DNA of 64,000 nt, taken from UBA4742 sp002403895. Its GTDB lineage: Bacteria > Actinomycetota > Acidimicrobiia > Acidimicrobiales > Acidimicrobilacustridaceae. Where the stretch lies: the NCBI GenBank assembly GCA_036823295.1, contig DAISGD010000012.1:1-64000 (forward strand). Reading direction: 5' to 3'. This document shows positions 8,533-17,959 of this stretch, piece after piece. How positions within the stretch are numbered: the first letter of the stretch is position 1; each line of letters begins with the position of its first letter. The translations under genes and the position numbers were made by a program. Below the pieces are notes generated by a model. The model saw nothing but the letters and a program-made list of their open reading frames with translations, was not told the DNA's origin and did not search any database.

Positions 8533-9468
8533 ATGGATCACCCACATCTGCGAGCCTGGCGCCTGGGCGCTACCACGCTGTTCGTCATCGCCGCGATCTT
8601 GATCGGCGCCTGCTCCAACACGTCGTCACGAGCGCTTGTGGGCACGACCACCACGACCGCGGCGCCAGAAATCGTCGTCGGTGATGACGCTGCCACAGGC
8701 CTACAGGCGCCACCCGGCTGGAAGCTGCCCGACACCCGCAACGCCGTGCTCCTCACTGCGCCCTCCAAGGCCAAGTCGGCGCCCATCGCCGTGGTGGGCG
8801 GCAGGAGCACGATCACCGGCGTGGTGACGGGGCCCGACGGCCCGGTCGCGGGCGCAACGGTGCGCGTCGAGCGGTTCGTGGGTACGGCCAGTGGATCGGT
8901 TCAGGTGGTGACGGACGGCTCCGGGCGCTTCGTGGTGACGGGCGCACTAGGCGGTCGGTACCGGGTGCGGGCCTGGCTCCAGCCCGATCTCGCCACCTTC
9001 GCCTCGCCCACCGGGTTCGTGGCCGACGGCGACTCCCTCGACCTGAGCCCCAATCTCGAGCGACACAACGCCGTGACTCTGCAGCTGGCGGCGACGGAGG
9101 CCACCCTCACCATGGGTGCTCCTGGCGGGGTGCGAGCCCTGCTCACCCGCGAGACGGTGGACAGTAACGGCATCGTGCAAGCGGGCGGGGTTGCCGGATC
9201 GCTCGTCACGCTGGTGGCCGTCGACGGGCTGAGCATCACGTCGCCCAACCCGGCCACCACTGAGGCCAGCGGCTCGGCCAGCTGGGTGATCGAGTGCACC
9301 GCGCTCGGCGCCCACCAGGTATCGGCCGCGGTGCCCGAGGCGTCGGCCTCGGCGACCCTGCCGGCGTGTGCGGCGGCGGCGACACCGCCTTCCAGCTCGA
9401 CGACCTCGACCACCAAGCCGACCGGCAAGACCACGACCACCACCGGACCGGGCGGGCCGGGCCGGTGA
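8533..9468 (+). CDS. Lipoprotein with carboxypeptidase-regulatory-like (Ig-like) domain
   Basis: The 311-residue protein has a lipoprotein signal: basic start, hydrophobic stretch and lipobox LIGAC near residue 28, so it is probably tethered to the outer face of the membrane. Residues about 95-165 (ITGVVTGPDGPVAGATVRV through GGRYRVRAW) form a carboxypeptidase-regulatory or transthyretin-like beta-sandwich. A second beta-rich region (about 195-290) resembles an Ig-like repeat, and the C-terminus is a Thr/Ser/Gly-rich tail. ATG 8533 gives a normal signal peptide. Its stop overlaps the GTG start of the class A PBP, so a role in wall assembly is likely by context. Confidence 0.7.
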   Translation: MDHPHLRAWRLGATTLFVIAAILIGACSNTSSRALVGTTTTTAAPEIVVGDDAATGLQAPPGWKLPDTRNAVLLTAPSKAKSAPIAVVGGRSTITGVVTGPDGPVAGATVRVERFVGTASGSVQVVTDGSGRFVVTGALGGRYRVRAWLQPDLATFASPTGFVADGDSLDLSPNLERHNAVTLQLAATEATLTMGAPGGVRALLTRETVDSNGIVQAGGVAGSLVTLVAVDGLSITSPNPATTEASGSASWVIECTALGAHQVSAAVPEASASATLPACAAAATPPSSSTTSTTKPTGKTTTTTGPGGPGR

Positions 9469-11711
9469 GCGCGCCCACCGTGAACCGGGGCAGCCAACGC
9501 CGACCGGCACCGCGACGGTTCCTGCGCGGCGGCCTGCGGGTGGCGGTGATCCTGCTCTTGGGCGTCCCACTGCTGGTAGGCATAGGCGTGGCCGCGGGGT
9601 TCGGGGCGCTGCTCTTCGGCAACCTTCCCGGCACGGTGCCCCAGGAGAAGCCCCGGGCGGTGTCCCAGCCCAGCTACGTCTATGACGCCAACGGCAACCA
9701 GATCGCCTCGTTCCGTCAGTTCGACCTCAACATCCCGCTGATCAAGGCCGACATCCCCCAGGTCATGAAAGACGCGGTCGTCGCCGCCGAGGATCACAAG
9801 TTCTGGACCCACAAGGGGGTCGACCCCGAGGGCCTGGTGCGGGCCGGGATCACCAACTACCGCGAAGGGGAGACGGTGCAGGGCGGCTCGACCATCACCC
9901 AGCAGCTGGTCAAGAACGTCTATCTGACCGGTGAGCGGTCGGTATCGCGCAAGCTGAACGAGGCGGTCCTGGCCACCCGGCTCGAGCGTGACCTGACCGA
10001 CGAGTTCGGGTCGCGCCGGGCGGCCAAGGAAGAGATCCTGTTCCGCTACCTCAACACGACCTACTTCGGGAGTGGTGCCTACGGAGCCGAAGCCGCGGCC
10101 CAGTCGTACTTCCGCAAGGACCTCAAGGATCTCAACATCTCCGAGGCGGCCACTCTGGCCGCCATCATCCCGGCGCCCTCCGAATACGGACCCCGCGACG
10201 ACCTGTTCAAGTCCGAGGCCCGCCGCGGTCAGGTGCTCGACGAGATGCACGACCAGGGCATGATCAGCGATGCGGAGTGGACCGACGCCAAGGCCAAGTT
10301 CCTGTGGCCCTATGGCTTCGGCGATCCGGGCGGTCCCACCACCGCCTTCTACCCTCCGCCGGAGAATGGCGCCGCCCAGTTCCCGTACTTCGTGGACTAC
10401 GTCCGCCAATACCTGACCGACAAGTACGGCGCCAAGTACGGCGAGGACTTCGTGTACAAGAGCGGTCTCAAGATCGAGACCACGGTCGACCCTCGCCTCC
10501 AGCAGCTGGCCGACCAGGCGGTGACCACCAAGGTGGGCAACGCCGAGCCCACCGTAGCCATGTCGCTCGTGTCGGTGGATCCGTCCACCGGCTACGTGAA
10601 GGCCATGGTCGGCGGCCGTGACTTTTCCACCAACCAGGTGAACCTGGCGCTGGGCGGTACCTACGGCCTGGAGCCGGGCTCGTCGATGAAGCCATACACG
10701 ATGGCCACGGCGTTGGAGCAAGGCATCACCCCCGAGACGGTGTACCCCGCCACCACCGCGTGGCCGGTGCCGGCCTGCATCAAGAGTAAGACGAACAGCT
10801 GCGTCATTCGCGGTGAGGCCGCCGCCACCATGGCACCGGCCATCGCCGAGTCGTCCAACACCTACTTCGCCCAGCTGGCCTACGACGTCGGGCCCAACAA
10901 CATCGCCAAGATGGCCAATCGGCTCGGGGCCAGCCGCATCGACCCCAACAAGAAGGACTACAACGTCACCCTCACCCTGGGTACCGTGGGCCTCTCCCCG
11001 CTTGACCAGGCGGTCGGTTACGCCACGTTCGAGAACCACGGCGTACGCAACGACCCGACCCCGGTGGTCAAGGTCACCCTGCCGGACGGCACCGTGTTGG
11101 AAGACAACACCCAGCGCACGGGGACCCAGGTGCTCGACGCCAACATCGCCGACACCGTGACCGATCTGCTGCGGGGGCCGACCCAGCCGGGTGGCACCGC
11201 GGCGGGCAGCCTGGCCGACTTCGGACGTCCCGTCGCGGGCAAGACCGGTACCACTGAGTTCAACGACAACGCCTGGTTCATCGGCTACACCCCCCAGCTG
11301 TCGACGGCGGTGTGGCTGGGGCACCTCGACGGCAACCGGACCATCACCGGGTTCGGGGCGGGCGGCCGGGTGTTCGGTGGCACCGTCCCGGCCCAGACGT
11401 GGAAGGCGTTCATGAAGCCGGCGCTCGACGGCCAGCCCGTGTTGGACTTCCCCAAACCGGGCCCGCTCCCGGTTGCTGGCGCCGCCCCCGGGGCCGAGCT
11501 CGACCCCAACGCCCGGCGGCCCAACACCCAGAGTGTCCCCGATCTGCCCCATAACTGCGGCGGACCGTGCCAGATCAGTCCGAGGCTGACCACACCGCCC
11601 ACCACACCGCCGCCGCCCGCCCCACCCGCGCCGACGACGCCAGTACCGGGCACACCCCCGTCGACGACGGCTGGGGTCACGACTACGACCAAGAAGGCGA
11701 AGAGCCCATGA
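9465..11711 (+). CDS. Class A penicillin-binding protein (peptidoglycan glycosyltransferase/transpeptidase)
   Basis: The 748-residue bifunctional murein synthase has a cytoplasmic basic tail, one transmembrane helix (about 22-48), a GT51 glycosyltransferase with catalytic Glu109 in AAEDHKFW plus GGSTITQQLVKN, and a transpeptidase with Ser406-Lys409 (SSMK), the SSN motif (AESSNTY) and Lys593 in KTGT. The C-terminal 60 residues are Pro/Thr-rich, as in mycobacterial PonA proteins. GTG 9465 overlaps the preceding lipoprotein stop; the frame upstream of it is shadow. Its stop overlaps the next ATG (ATGA), so three genes form one envelope operon. Confidence 0.93.
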   Translation: MSAPTVNRGSQRRPAPRRFLRGGLRVAVILLLGVPLLVGIGVAAGFGALLFGNLPGTVPQEKPRAVSQPSYVYDANGNQIASFRQFDLNIPLIKADIPQVMKDAVVAAEDHKFWTHKGVDPEGLVRAGITNYREGETVQGGSTITQQLVKNVYLTGERSVSRKLNEAVLATRLERDLTDEFGSRRAAKEEILFRYLNTTYFGSGAYGAEAAAQSYFRKDLKDLNISEAATLAAIIPAPSEYGPRDDLFKSEARRGQVLDEMHDQGMISDAEWTDAKAKFLWPYGFGDPGGPTTAFYPPPENGAAQFPYFVDYVRQYLTDKYGAKYGEDFVYKSGLKIETTVDPRLQQLADQAVTTKVGNAEPTVAMSLVSVDPSTGYVKAMVGGRDFSTNQVNLALGGTYGLEPGSSMKPYTMATALEQGITPETVYPATTAWPVPACIKSKTNSCVIRGEAAATMAPAIAESSNTYFAQLAYDVGPNNIAKMANRLGASRIDPNKKDYNVTLTLGTVGLSPLDQAVGYATFENHGVRNDPTPVVKVTLPDGTVLEDNTQRTGTQVLDANIADTVTDLLRGPTQPGGTAAGSLADFGRPVAGKTGTTEFNDNAWFIGYTPQLSTAVWLGHLDGNRTITGFGAGGRVFGGTVPAQTWKAFMKPALDGQPVLDFPKPGPLPVAGAAPGAELDPNARRPNTQSVPDLPHNCGGPCQISPRLTTPPTTPPPPAPPAPTTPVPGTPPSTTAGVTTTTKKAKSP

Positions 11712-12727
11712 GCAATGTCGTTGACCGGCCGGAAGAGAGCGCCGGAGCAGTGGCCATCCCGCCCAGCCAGGACCCCTCAGAGCCGTCGGGTGGTCAGCGT
11801 CGCAGCGAGTGGCGCCGGGCGGAGAAGGCCCGACGTCACGCGGCCCGCAACTCGGTGCGGTTCCCCATCTTCACCCGGTCGGTCCTGCTGTGGATGCTCG
11901 TCTTCGCCCTGGTCGGTCTGGCCTTCGGGGCCAGCGGGGCGTTCTGGTGGGCCAACTTCAACAGCCAGGTGAGCCAGTTGCGTTCCGACACCCAGGACTT
12001 CGAGACGCGCTCCCAGTCGGCTTCGGCTGACATCGACAAGCAGCGGGCCGACGCCCTGGCTCAGATCGACGCCGCCCTGAAGCCGTTCCAAGGGTTCCTC
12101 ACCGAGAGCAAGACCATCCAGCTGTCCGAGACGTTTTCCCCGTCGGTGTATTCGGTGGCCACGCTCGACGAGCAGGGCAAGCCGTCGGTGGGCACCGCGT
12201 TCTCGGTGGTGACCGGCGACGCTCAGAGCCTCATGCTCACGTCGTATGCCACCGTCCGGGCGGCAACGTTGAACCCCGGCCCCGCCGTCACCCTGCGCAA
12301 AGGAGCGGACCAGTTCCCGGCCAAGATCTTGAGTTGGGACCCCGAGCACGACCTGGCTCTGCTTCAGATCGACAAGGCCAACATCCCCGTCCTGGACTGG
12401 GCCGGCGACGATGTGCTGGCCCGGGCGCTCGGCTCGCGGGTGTTCCCGATCAGCGGGACGGGAGGCACCGGCGCCACCCTCACCAGCGGCACCCTGATCG
12501 ACCAGTCCACGGTGGGCTTCCAGTACACGAGTCCTCTGGGGGCTGACTTCCAAGGCGGTCCGGTGGTGAACGGGGACGGCAAGGTGCTCGGCGTGGCGTC
12601 GCTGACGTACTCGCCGCTCGGCTACGACAACGGCCAGATTCATTTCGCCCCACCGATCGCCACGGCGTGCGCCAAGGTTCTCAACTGCGGTGGCGGCGGC
12701 CGGGTGGCCGGCACTCCCGGCGGCTGA
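11708..12727 (+). CDS. Membrane-anchored trypsin-like pseudoprotease
   Basis: The 339-residue protein has a charged cytoplasmic region (1-55), one transmembrane helix (about 58-80), a helical stalk with coiled-coil character (about 85-130) and an exported trypsin/HtrA-like beta-barrel domain. The fold marks are present (VGTAFSVV, DLALLQID with Asp215, GGPVVNGDGKVLGV), but the His position in TSYATV is Ala181 and the Ser position in ADFQGGP is Gln282. Two of three triad residues are therefore lost. No PDZ domain is seen. It starts inside the PBP stop codon. I infer a non-enzymatic scaffold or sensor role at the cell wall. Confidence 0.75.
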   Translation: MSNVVDRPEESAGAVAIPPSQDPSEPSGGQRRSEWRRAEKARRHAARNSVRFPIFTRSVLLWMLVFALVGLAFGASGAFWWANFNSQVSQLRSDTQDFETRSQSASADIDKQRADALAQIDAALKPFQGFLTESKTIQLSETFSPSVYSVATLDEQGKPSVGTAFSVVTGDAQSLMLTSYATVRAATLNPGPAVTLRKGADQFPAKILSWDPEHDLALLQIDKANIPVLDWAGDDVLARALGSRVFPISGTGGTGATLTSGTLIDQSTVGFQYTSPLGADFQGGPVVNGDGKVLGVASLTYSPLGYDNGQIHFAPPIATACAKVLNCGGGGRVAGTPGG

Positions 12728-12803
12728 CCCTCTACCCCAGGTCTTGGCGTCCCGGGTGCCCGGCCAGGCGGGCAAAACGCGGGGGTAAAATCAGGGATTG
12801 GGG

Positions 12804-15368
12804 CTACTCCGGTTCCGACTCGGCCAACCCGCCGGTGTGGGGCGCCCACGCCACCTTGCCCAGGTAGGTGTAGCTGCGTAGGTCGGGGTGGGCGGGCACG
12901 ATGCGCACCGTGAACCCGAAGTTGCCGGCCCGGTCGAAGTCGAGGTCGTGGGTGTAGCGGCGCCAGCCCGGGTGCAGGCCGTCACCGTTCTCGCTCATGG
13001 ACGCCACCGTCGGGTCCCGCAGGTCGTCGTCGAGCCCGATGCCGCCATAGAGCAGTTGGACGTCGACGTCGCCGCTGTCTAGGTCGCCCAGCGAAACCTG
13101 GGCGGTGACCCGGTAAGTGGTGCCCTCGGCGCTGGGCAGCTCCTCAAAGGACGTCCCGGTGACCGCCACTGACGGCCAGCAGCGGTCGATGTGACGGCGC
13201 CAACGGACGAGTGCCTTCACCCGGGCATCGTCGTCGGCCCGCAGTTGGCGGGTCCGGGCGGCAGCAGGTTCGTAGAACTCGGTGGTGTACTCCCGCAGCA
13301 TCCGGCTGGCGCTGACATGGGGACCGACTCTGCTCATGGACGCCTTGACCTTGCGGAGCCAGTCGGCCGGCAACCCATCGTTGCGGGCATAGAACAGTGG
13401 CACTACCTGCCGCTCGAGCAGGTTGAACAGGCTGGCCGCCTCGAGGTCGTTTCGGGCTTCCAGGTCGTCCTGCCACTCGGCGGAGGGGATGGCCCAGCCG
13501 ACGTCGCCGTCGTAGAGCTCGTCCCACCATCCGTCGAGGATCGAGCAGTTGAGCACCCCGTTGAACACCGCCTTCATCCCCGACGTTCCGCACGCTTCGA
13601 GGGGGCGGAGCGGGGTGTTGAGCCACACGTCCACGCCGCTGACCAGCATCCGGGCCACGGTGATGTCGTAGTCCTCCAGCAGGACGAGTCGGGTGCGCAG
13701 GTCGAGGTCTGACGCCAGCGTGGCCACCTGCTGGAGCAGCTCCTTGCCCTGGTCGTCGGCGGGGTGGGCCTTGCCGGCGAACACGAGCTGGACAGGCCGG
13801 TCCTCGTCGAGCAACAGGGCCTTGAGCCGGTTGAGATCGCGGAACAGCAGGGTGGCCCGCTTGTAGGTGGCGAAGCGTCGGGCGAAGCCGATGGTGAGGA
13901 TCTCCGGGTCGAGGACCTGGCCCGTCCAGGCGGCCTGGGACTCGCTCGCCCCCCGCTTGACCATGGTCTGGTTCAGTCGGCGCCGGGCATAGTCCACCAG
14001 TCGCTCACGACAGTCCCGGCGGGCGGCCCACAGCTCGCGATCGGAGATCGACTCCAACTGCTTCCAGTTCTCGACCGGTGCCTCAGGCCAGTCCTCGCCC
14101 ATCGCCCGCTCGTAGAATGTGGCCATCTCGGGAGTGGTCCAGGTGCGGGCGTGCACGCCGTTGGTCACCGCCGAGATGGGGACCTCGTCGACCGGCACAC
14201 CGGGCCAGATCCCGGCGAACGTCCCGCGGCTGACCGCCCCGTGGAGCTGGGACACCCCGTTGCTGCTGCCGGCCAGGCGGAGGCTGAGGGTCGCCATGTT
14301 GAACATTTCGCCCTCGGGCGTGCCCGGCTCGTGGCCGAGAGCCATGAGGTCATCGAGGGCCAGGCCGCAGTCGCGGCACCAGTTGGCGAAATACTTCTCC
14401 ATGAGGTCGCGACCGAAGCGGTCGATGCCGGCAGGCACCGGGGTGTGGGTGGTGAAGACGGCGGCGGGGCGGATGGCGCTGCGGGCCTCGGCGAAGGAAA
14501 GGCCGTCGTCGAGCATGGACCGCCGGATGCGTTCGAGGGCCAAGAAGCCGGCATGGCCCTCGTTTAGGTGGAAGACCTCCGGCAGCTTGCCCAGGTCCCG
14601 CAGGGCGCGCATCCCGCCGATGCCGAGCACGATCTCCTGGCGGATGCGCTCCTCGGGGCCACCGCCGTAGAGCCGGTCGCACACCAGGCGGTGGTACTCG
14701 TCGTTGTCCTCGATGTCGGTGTCGAGCAGGTACAGCGAGATGCGTCCCACCCGCGCCTCCCACAGCGCGGCGTACACCCGCACCCCGGCCAGCTCCACAC
14801 CGACCTTGACGTCCTTGACCGGGCGCAGGGCCATGGCGCGGGGATCGAGGCGAGGGAAGCGCTCCTGCTGCCAACCACGGCGGTCGAGCTCCTGGCGGAA
14901 GTAGCCGTGGCGGTAGAACAGGCCGATGCCGGTGAGGGGCAGGCCGAGGTCGTTGGCCCCCTTGAGGTGGTCCCCGGCCAGGACGCCCAGGCCGCCGGAG
15001 TACTGGGGCAGGGCGGCGGCGATGCCGAACTCGGGGGAGAAGTACCCCACCGAGCCCAGGTCGCCCGAGCGCTCGCGCTGGAACCAGCGGGGGTCGTCCA
15101 GGGTGTTGCGCAACTGGTCGCGCACGCCACGGGCGAGGGAGGTGAAGGCGGCGTCGGCCGCCAGCTTGTCCAGGCGGTCCTGCGATTCTGTGGCCAACAT
15201 GAGCGCCGGGTCCCGCCCTTCGAACTCCCAGCCCTCGCGGTCGATGCGGCGGAAGAGGTCGGTGGCCCGCTCGTCGTAGCTCCATCCCAGGTTCATGGCC
15301 ACGTCCCGCAGCGGCTCGAGTGACTCGGGCAGGTGGGAGATGACGGTGAACGTCTGCACGGCCTTCAT
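12804..15368 (-). CDS. glgP: Alpha-glucan (glycogen/maltodextrin) phosphorylase
   Basis: The 854-residue enzyme releases glucose-1-phosphate from alpha-1,4-glucans using phosphate and PLP. It is the DUF3417-containing type found in actinobacteria and thermophiles. The N-terminal DUF3417 region covers about the first 110 residues. Catalytic-domain marks include EFGIAAALPQYSGGLGVLAG, HLNEGHAGF and THTPVPAGIDRF, and the PLP lysine lies in GTSGMKAVFNG. Length is typical of the family. ATG 15368 gives the expected N-terminus. A 75-bp gap separates its end from the envelope operon it converges on. Confidence 0.93.
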   Translation of the reverse strand: MKAVQTFTVISHLPESLEPLRDVAMNLGWSYDERATDLFRRIDREGWEFEGRDPALMLATESQDRLDKLAADAAFTSLARGVRDQLRNTLDDPRWFQRERSGDLGSVGYFSPEFGIAAALPQYSGGLGVLAGDHLKGANDLGLPLTGIGLFYRHGYFRQELDRRGWQQERFPRLDPRAMALRPVKDVKVGVELAGVRVYAALWEARVGRISLYLLDTDIEDNDEYHRLVCDRLYGGGPEERIRQEIVLGIGGMRALRDLGKLPEVFHLNEGHAGFLALERIRRSMLDDGLSFAEARSAIRPAAVFTTHTPVPAGIDRFGRDLMEKYFANWCRDCGLALDDLMALGHEPGTPEGEMFNMATLSLRLAGSSNGVSQLHGAVSRGTFAGIWPGVPVDEVPISAVTNGVHARTWTTPEMATFYERAMGEDWPEAPVENWKQLESISDRELWAARRDCRERLVDYARRRLNQTMVKRGASESQAAWTGQVLDPEILTIGFARRFATYKRATLLFRDLNRLKALLLDEDRPVQLVFAGKAHPADDQGKELLQQVATLASDLDLRTRLVLLEDYDITVARMLVSGVDVWLNTPLRPLEACGTSGMKAVFNGVLNCSILDGWWDELYDGDVGWAIPSAEWQDDLEARNDLEAASLFNLLERQVVPLFYARNDGLPADWLRKVKASMSRVGPHVSASRMLREYTTEFYEPAAARTRQLRADDDARVKALVRWRRHIDRCWPSVAVTGTSFEELPSAEGTTYRVTAQVSLGDLDSGDVDVQLLYGGIGLDDDLRDPTVASMSENGDGLHPGWRRYTHDLDFDRAGNFGFTVRIVPAHPDLRSYTYLGKVAWAPHTGGLAESEPE

Positions 15369-15470
15369 CTGCCGACGGTACCCCGGGGCTTCTTCCTCCG
15401 TCGCCGGGATGTTCGCTCCCGGGCCCAGAGTTCACCTCCCCGACATGTCCCGCCCTCGCCGGCGAACAGG

Positions 15471-16193
15471 TCAGGGGAGGTCGATGGCGGCGGGCAGATC
15501 GGCGATGGTGGCGAGGATGTGCGTGTGGGGGGCGGCTTCCAGCTCGGCGCGACCGTGTGCACCGGTGAGCACGCCGGCCACCACGCCGGCGCCGGCCCGC
15601 CAGCCGGCCCGCAGATCGTTGGCGGTGTCGCCGGCCACGGCGAGGCTGCGCACGTCGTCTACGCCCAGGGTCATGAGCGCCTGGAGGGCCAGGTCGGGAT
15701 AGGGGCGACCTCGCAAGCCCGGGCCGGGGGCCAGGGTGAGGTCGACGAGGTGGCCCCACCCGAGGGCATCCATGAGGAGCTGCTGGGTCTCGGGGGCGAA
15801 TCCGGTGGTGAGACAGATCCGCACCCCCGCCCCCCGCAGCGTGGCAAATGTGTCCACCGCCCCGGGCAGGGCTTCGACCGCGCCGGCCCGCACCGTTTCG
15901 GCGATGGCCGCCTCGAACCCGCGGGTGGCCCGCTGAGCGAGGTCCTCGTCGTGGAGCAGCCCGCGGAAGACCTCGATCTTGGACTGGCCCATCGTGGCCT
16001 GCACGTACTCGAGCCTCTCGGCGTTGGCCGGATCGTCCTCGTCGATGCCGATGCTCGCGAGGGCGCGGAGGAACGACGACTCCACGATGCCGCCGTCGCG
16101 CACCGTGGTACCGGCCATGTCGAGCACGGCCAGGCGGATCGGCGGTCGCTGCCACGCGTCGACCGGTGGCGAGTTGGACGAGGATTCAATCAC
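15471..16193 (-). CDS. Phosphonatase-like HAD hydrolase
   Basis: This 240-residue haloacid-dehalogenase-fold hydrolase resembles the phosphonoacetaldehyde-hydrolase-like subgroup. HAD motif I is LAVLDMAGTTV with the nucleophile Asp in a DMAGTT context, as in PhnX-type enzymes; motif II is CLTTGFAP and motif III/IV is VAGDTANDLRAG. GTG 16193 overlaps the stop of the upstream FAD oxidase gene (GTGA), so both are translated from one message. The pair is known in other bacteria and associated with breakdown of 2-aminoethylphosphonate derivatives. True C-P bond cleavage is inferred. Confidence 0.82.
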   Translation of the reverse strand: MIESSSNSPPVDAWQRPPIRLAVLDMAGTTVRDGGIVESSFLRALASIGIDEDDPANAERLEYVQATMGQSKIEVFRGLLHDEDLAQRATRGFEAAIAETVRAGAVEALPGAVDTFATLRGAGVRICLTTGFAPETQQLLMDALGWGHLVDLTLAPGPGLRGRPYPDLALQALMTLGVDDVRSLAVAGDTANDLRAGWRAGAGVVAGVLTGAHGRAELEAAPHTHILATIADLPAAIDLP

Positions 16194-17332
16194 GCGGGGG
16201 CTCCGATCTGGGCGAGGGTCTCCTCGGCGATGGCGGGGGAAAGCGTCATGCCCCGACCACCCGGCCCGGTCACGATCCATACCCCGAGTTCCACCTGGCG
16301 CCGGTGGCAGATCGACTGGTCGAGGCATTGGGAGTAGACGCCCGTCCAGCGCCGCACGATGGGTGGGAGGGCCCGGCCCAGGATCGACTGGGCCCGGGCC
16401 CGCAGGTGGGCCTCGGGCGCGCCGGAGGTGGCGAAGTCGAACGGCTCCTCGTAGGTGTGGGTGTCGCCCACCGTGAGCTGGCCGTCGGCCCGCTGGGAGA
16501 TGAGCAGCTGCATGTGGTGCTCGGCGGCAACGGGGGCCTGGGGTGGCAGGGCGGCCAGCGCCGGGACGGCGAAGGCGGGGTAGTAGCGCAGCGAGTCACC
16601 GTCGGCCACCGAGGTGGTGAGCCGCTCGTCCAGGGGCGCGGTCTGCAGCATCTGCAGCTGGACCGGGCGCACCGGGGCGTCGTCGAGCAGTTCGGCGATG
16701 GGACCCTGGCGCTCGGCCCCGGGGCACACCACCACCACGTCCCCCCGATGGCGCTCGCCGGCGCCGTCGACCACAGAGCCGGGGCCGATCTCGTGCACGG
16801 TCCGCCCCCCGTGGAACGTGTAGCTCCGGGTGCCGCCGGTGTCGGCCTCCGCGGCCTCAGCGGCCAGCCACGCCCGCAGGGCGGGGAGGACGGCGCGCGG
16901 CTCGACCACGGCGTCAGTGCGGCAGTGCAGGCCAGCCAGCATCTCGCCCCGCAGGGCCGGGTTGACGATCCGTACCTCATCCGGATCGAGCAGGCGGAAA
17001 CCTCGCTCAGCGGCGTCGGGCCGGGCCATGACCTGCTCCAGCACCGCTACTTCCTCGGGTAGCTGGGCCACCGTGATCGACCCGTCGGGACGGAAGCACA
17101 CACTGGGGGCCTCGGCGGCGATCTCCTCCCACAGCGACCGGGCCCGCAGGGCCACTCGGAGCTCGTCACCCTCGGCCCGCCCGCTGACCCACACGAGCCC
17201 GAAGTTGCGGACCGAGGCCGAGCGCGGCTCGAGGTCGCGGTCGAGGTGGACGACCTCCCACCCAGCCCGTCGGGCCGCCACGGCGTGCATGGTGCCGATG
17301 ATCCCCGCCCCGACGATGACCATGCGCCCCAT
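16190..17332 (-). CDS. FAD-dependent amino-acid-oxidase-like enzyme of the phosphonatase-associated group
   Basis: The 380-residue flavoprotein belongs to the DAO/GlpO superfamily. It opens with the dinucleotide-binding motif VIVGAGIIGTMHAVAA and the acidic HLDRD strand end, and closes with the ITGPGGRGMTLSPA FAD-contact segment. Family members beside phosphonatase-like HAD genes oxidise the amine of an aminophosphonate to give an aldehyde for the hydrolase. Here the two genes overlap by 4 bp in that order, which supports the assignment. It is divergent from the ECF sigma gene. Confidence 0.8.
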   Translation of the reverse strand: MGRMVIVGAGIIGTMHAVAARRAGWEVVHLDRDLEPRSASVRNFGLVWVSGRAEGDELRVALRARSLWEEIAAEAPSVCFRPDGSITVAQLPEEVAVLEQVMARPDAAERGFRLLDPDEVRIVNPALRGEMLAGLHCRTDAVVEPRAVLPALRAWLAAEAAEADTGGTRSYTFHGGRTVHEIGPGSVVDGAGERHRGDVVVVCPGAERQGPIAELLDDAPVRPVQLQMLQTAPLDERLTTSVADGDSLRYYPAFAVPALAALPPQAPVAAEHHMQLLISQRADGQLTVGDTHTYEEPFDFATSGAPEAHLRARAQSILGRALPPIVRRWTGVYSQCLDQSICHRRQVELGVWIVTGPGGRGMTLSPAIAEETLAQIGAPA

Positions 17333-17405
17333 GTCGGGGGTCTAGCACGTCGCCTTGGCCGCGCCCTCGGGAACGTTCCGTATCGCCCGCTGGTCAACTG
17401 GGCAT

Positions 17406-17431
17406 GGAACCAATCGGCGGGAGACGACGTG
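17406..17431 (+). promoter_or_regulatory. Candidate ECF-type promoter upstream of the sigma factor gene
   Basis: GGAAC (17406-17410) is followed after 17 nt by CGTG (17428-17431), close to the GGAAC-N16/17-CGTC consensus of many ECF sigma factors. It lies 51 bp upstream of ATG 17483. Autoregulation is inferred. A separate palindrome GGAACGTTCC lies slightly upstream, near 17370. Confidence 0.35.
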
Positions 17432-17482
17432 GATGGCCGGACGCGCCACAATGAGATGGCGGCGATCGCAACAGGCGGGCCG

Positions 17483-17959
17483 ATGTTGACTGAGACGGCG
17501 GGGGACCAGGTGGCGTCGTTCGAAGAGGTCTACCGGGCCAGTCACGCTCCCATGGCCCGGCTGGCCTACGTGCTCATGGGGTCGCGTGCGGTGGGTGACG
17601 AGCTGGTCCACGACGCCTTCGCCCGTCTCTACGAGCGATTCGATGAGATCGATAATCCCGGCGGGTTCCTACGGGTGGCCTTGATCCGACTGTGTTCGAC
17701 GGCTCGCTCGCGGCGCCACATGGAGGCTGATCGGTTGGCCCGCCTGCCGGAGGCGCCCGAGCTGGCCATCCCCGAGTTGGACGAAACCTGGGCGGCGCTG
17801 GCGCGGCTGCGGCCCGAGCGCCGCCTCGTCGTCGCCCTGCGCTTCTACGAGGACCTGAGTCACGCCGGGATCGCCGACCTGCTCGGCTGCCCGGTGGCCA
17901 CGGTCCGGACCCGCCTGCACCGCGGCCTGGCTGACCTGCGCAAGGAGACGGAACGATGA
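17483..17959 (+). CDS. ECF-type RNA polymerase sigma factor
   Basis: The 158-residue sigma-70 family protein has only regions 2 and 4. Region 2 covers about residues 8-75 (FEEVYRASHAPMARLAYVLM, then VGDELVHDAFARLYERF). Region 4 covers about 100-155, with the helix-turn-helix in GIADLLGCPVATVRTRLHRG. ATG 17483 has AGGCGGG upstream; ATG 17456 would add nine residues. It overlaps the following gene by ATGA, the usual arrangement for an ECF factor with its membrane-bound regulator. The possible ECF-type promoter upstream suggests autoregulation. Confidence 0.85.
   Translation: MLTETAGDQVASFEEVYRASHAPMARLAYVLMGSRAVGDELVHDAFARLYERFDEIDNPGGFLRVALIRLCSTARSRRHMEADRLARLPEAPELAIPELDETWAALARLRPERRLVVALRFYEDLSHAGIADLLGCPVATVRTRLHRGLADLRKETER

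Noticed and set aside
8901..11552. 883-codon minus-strand frame opposite the lipoprotein and PBP genes
   Set aside because: No recognisable motifs and biased composition; the plus strand encodes a full class A PBP.
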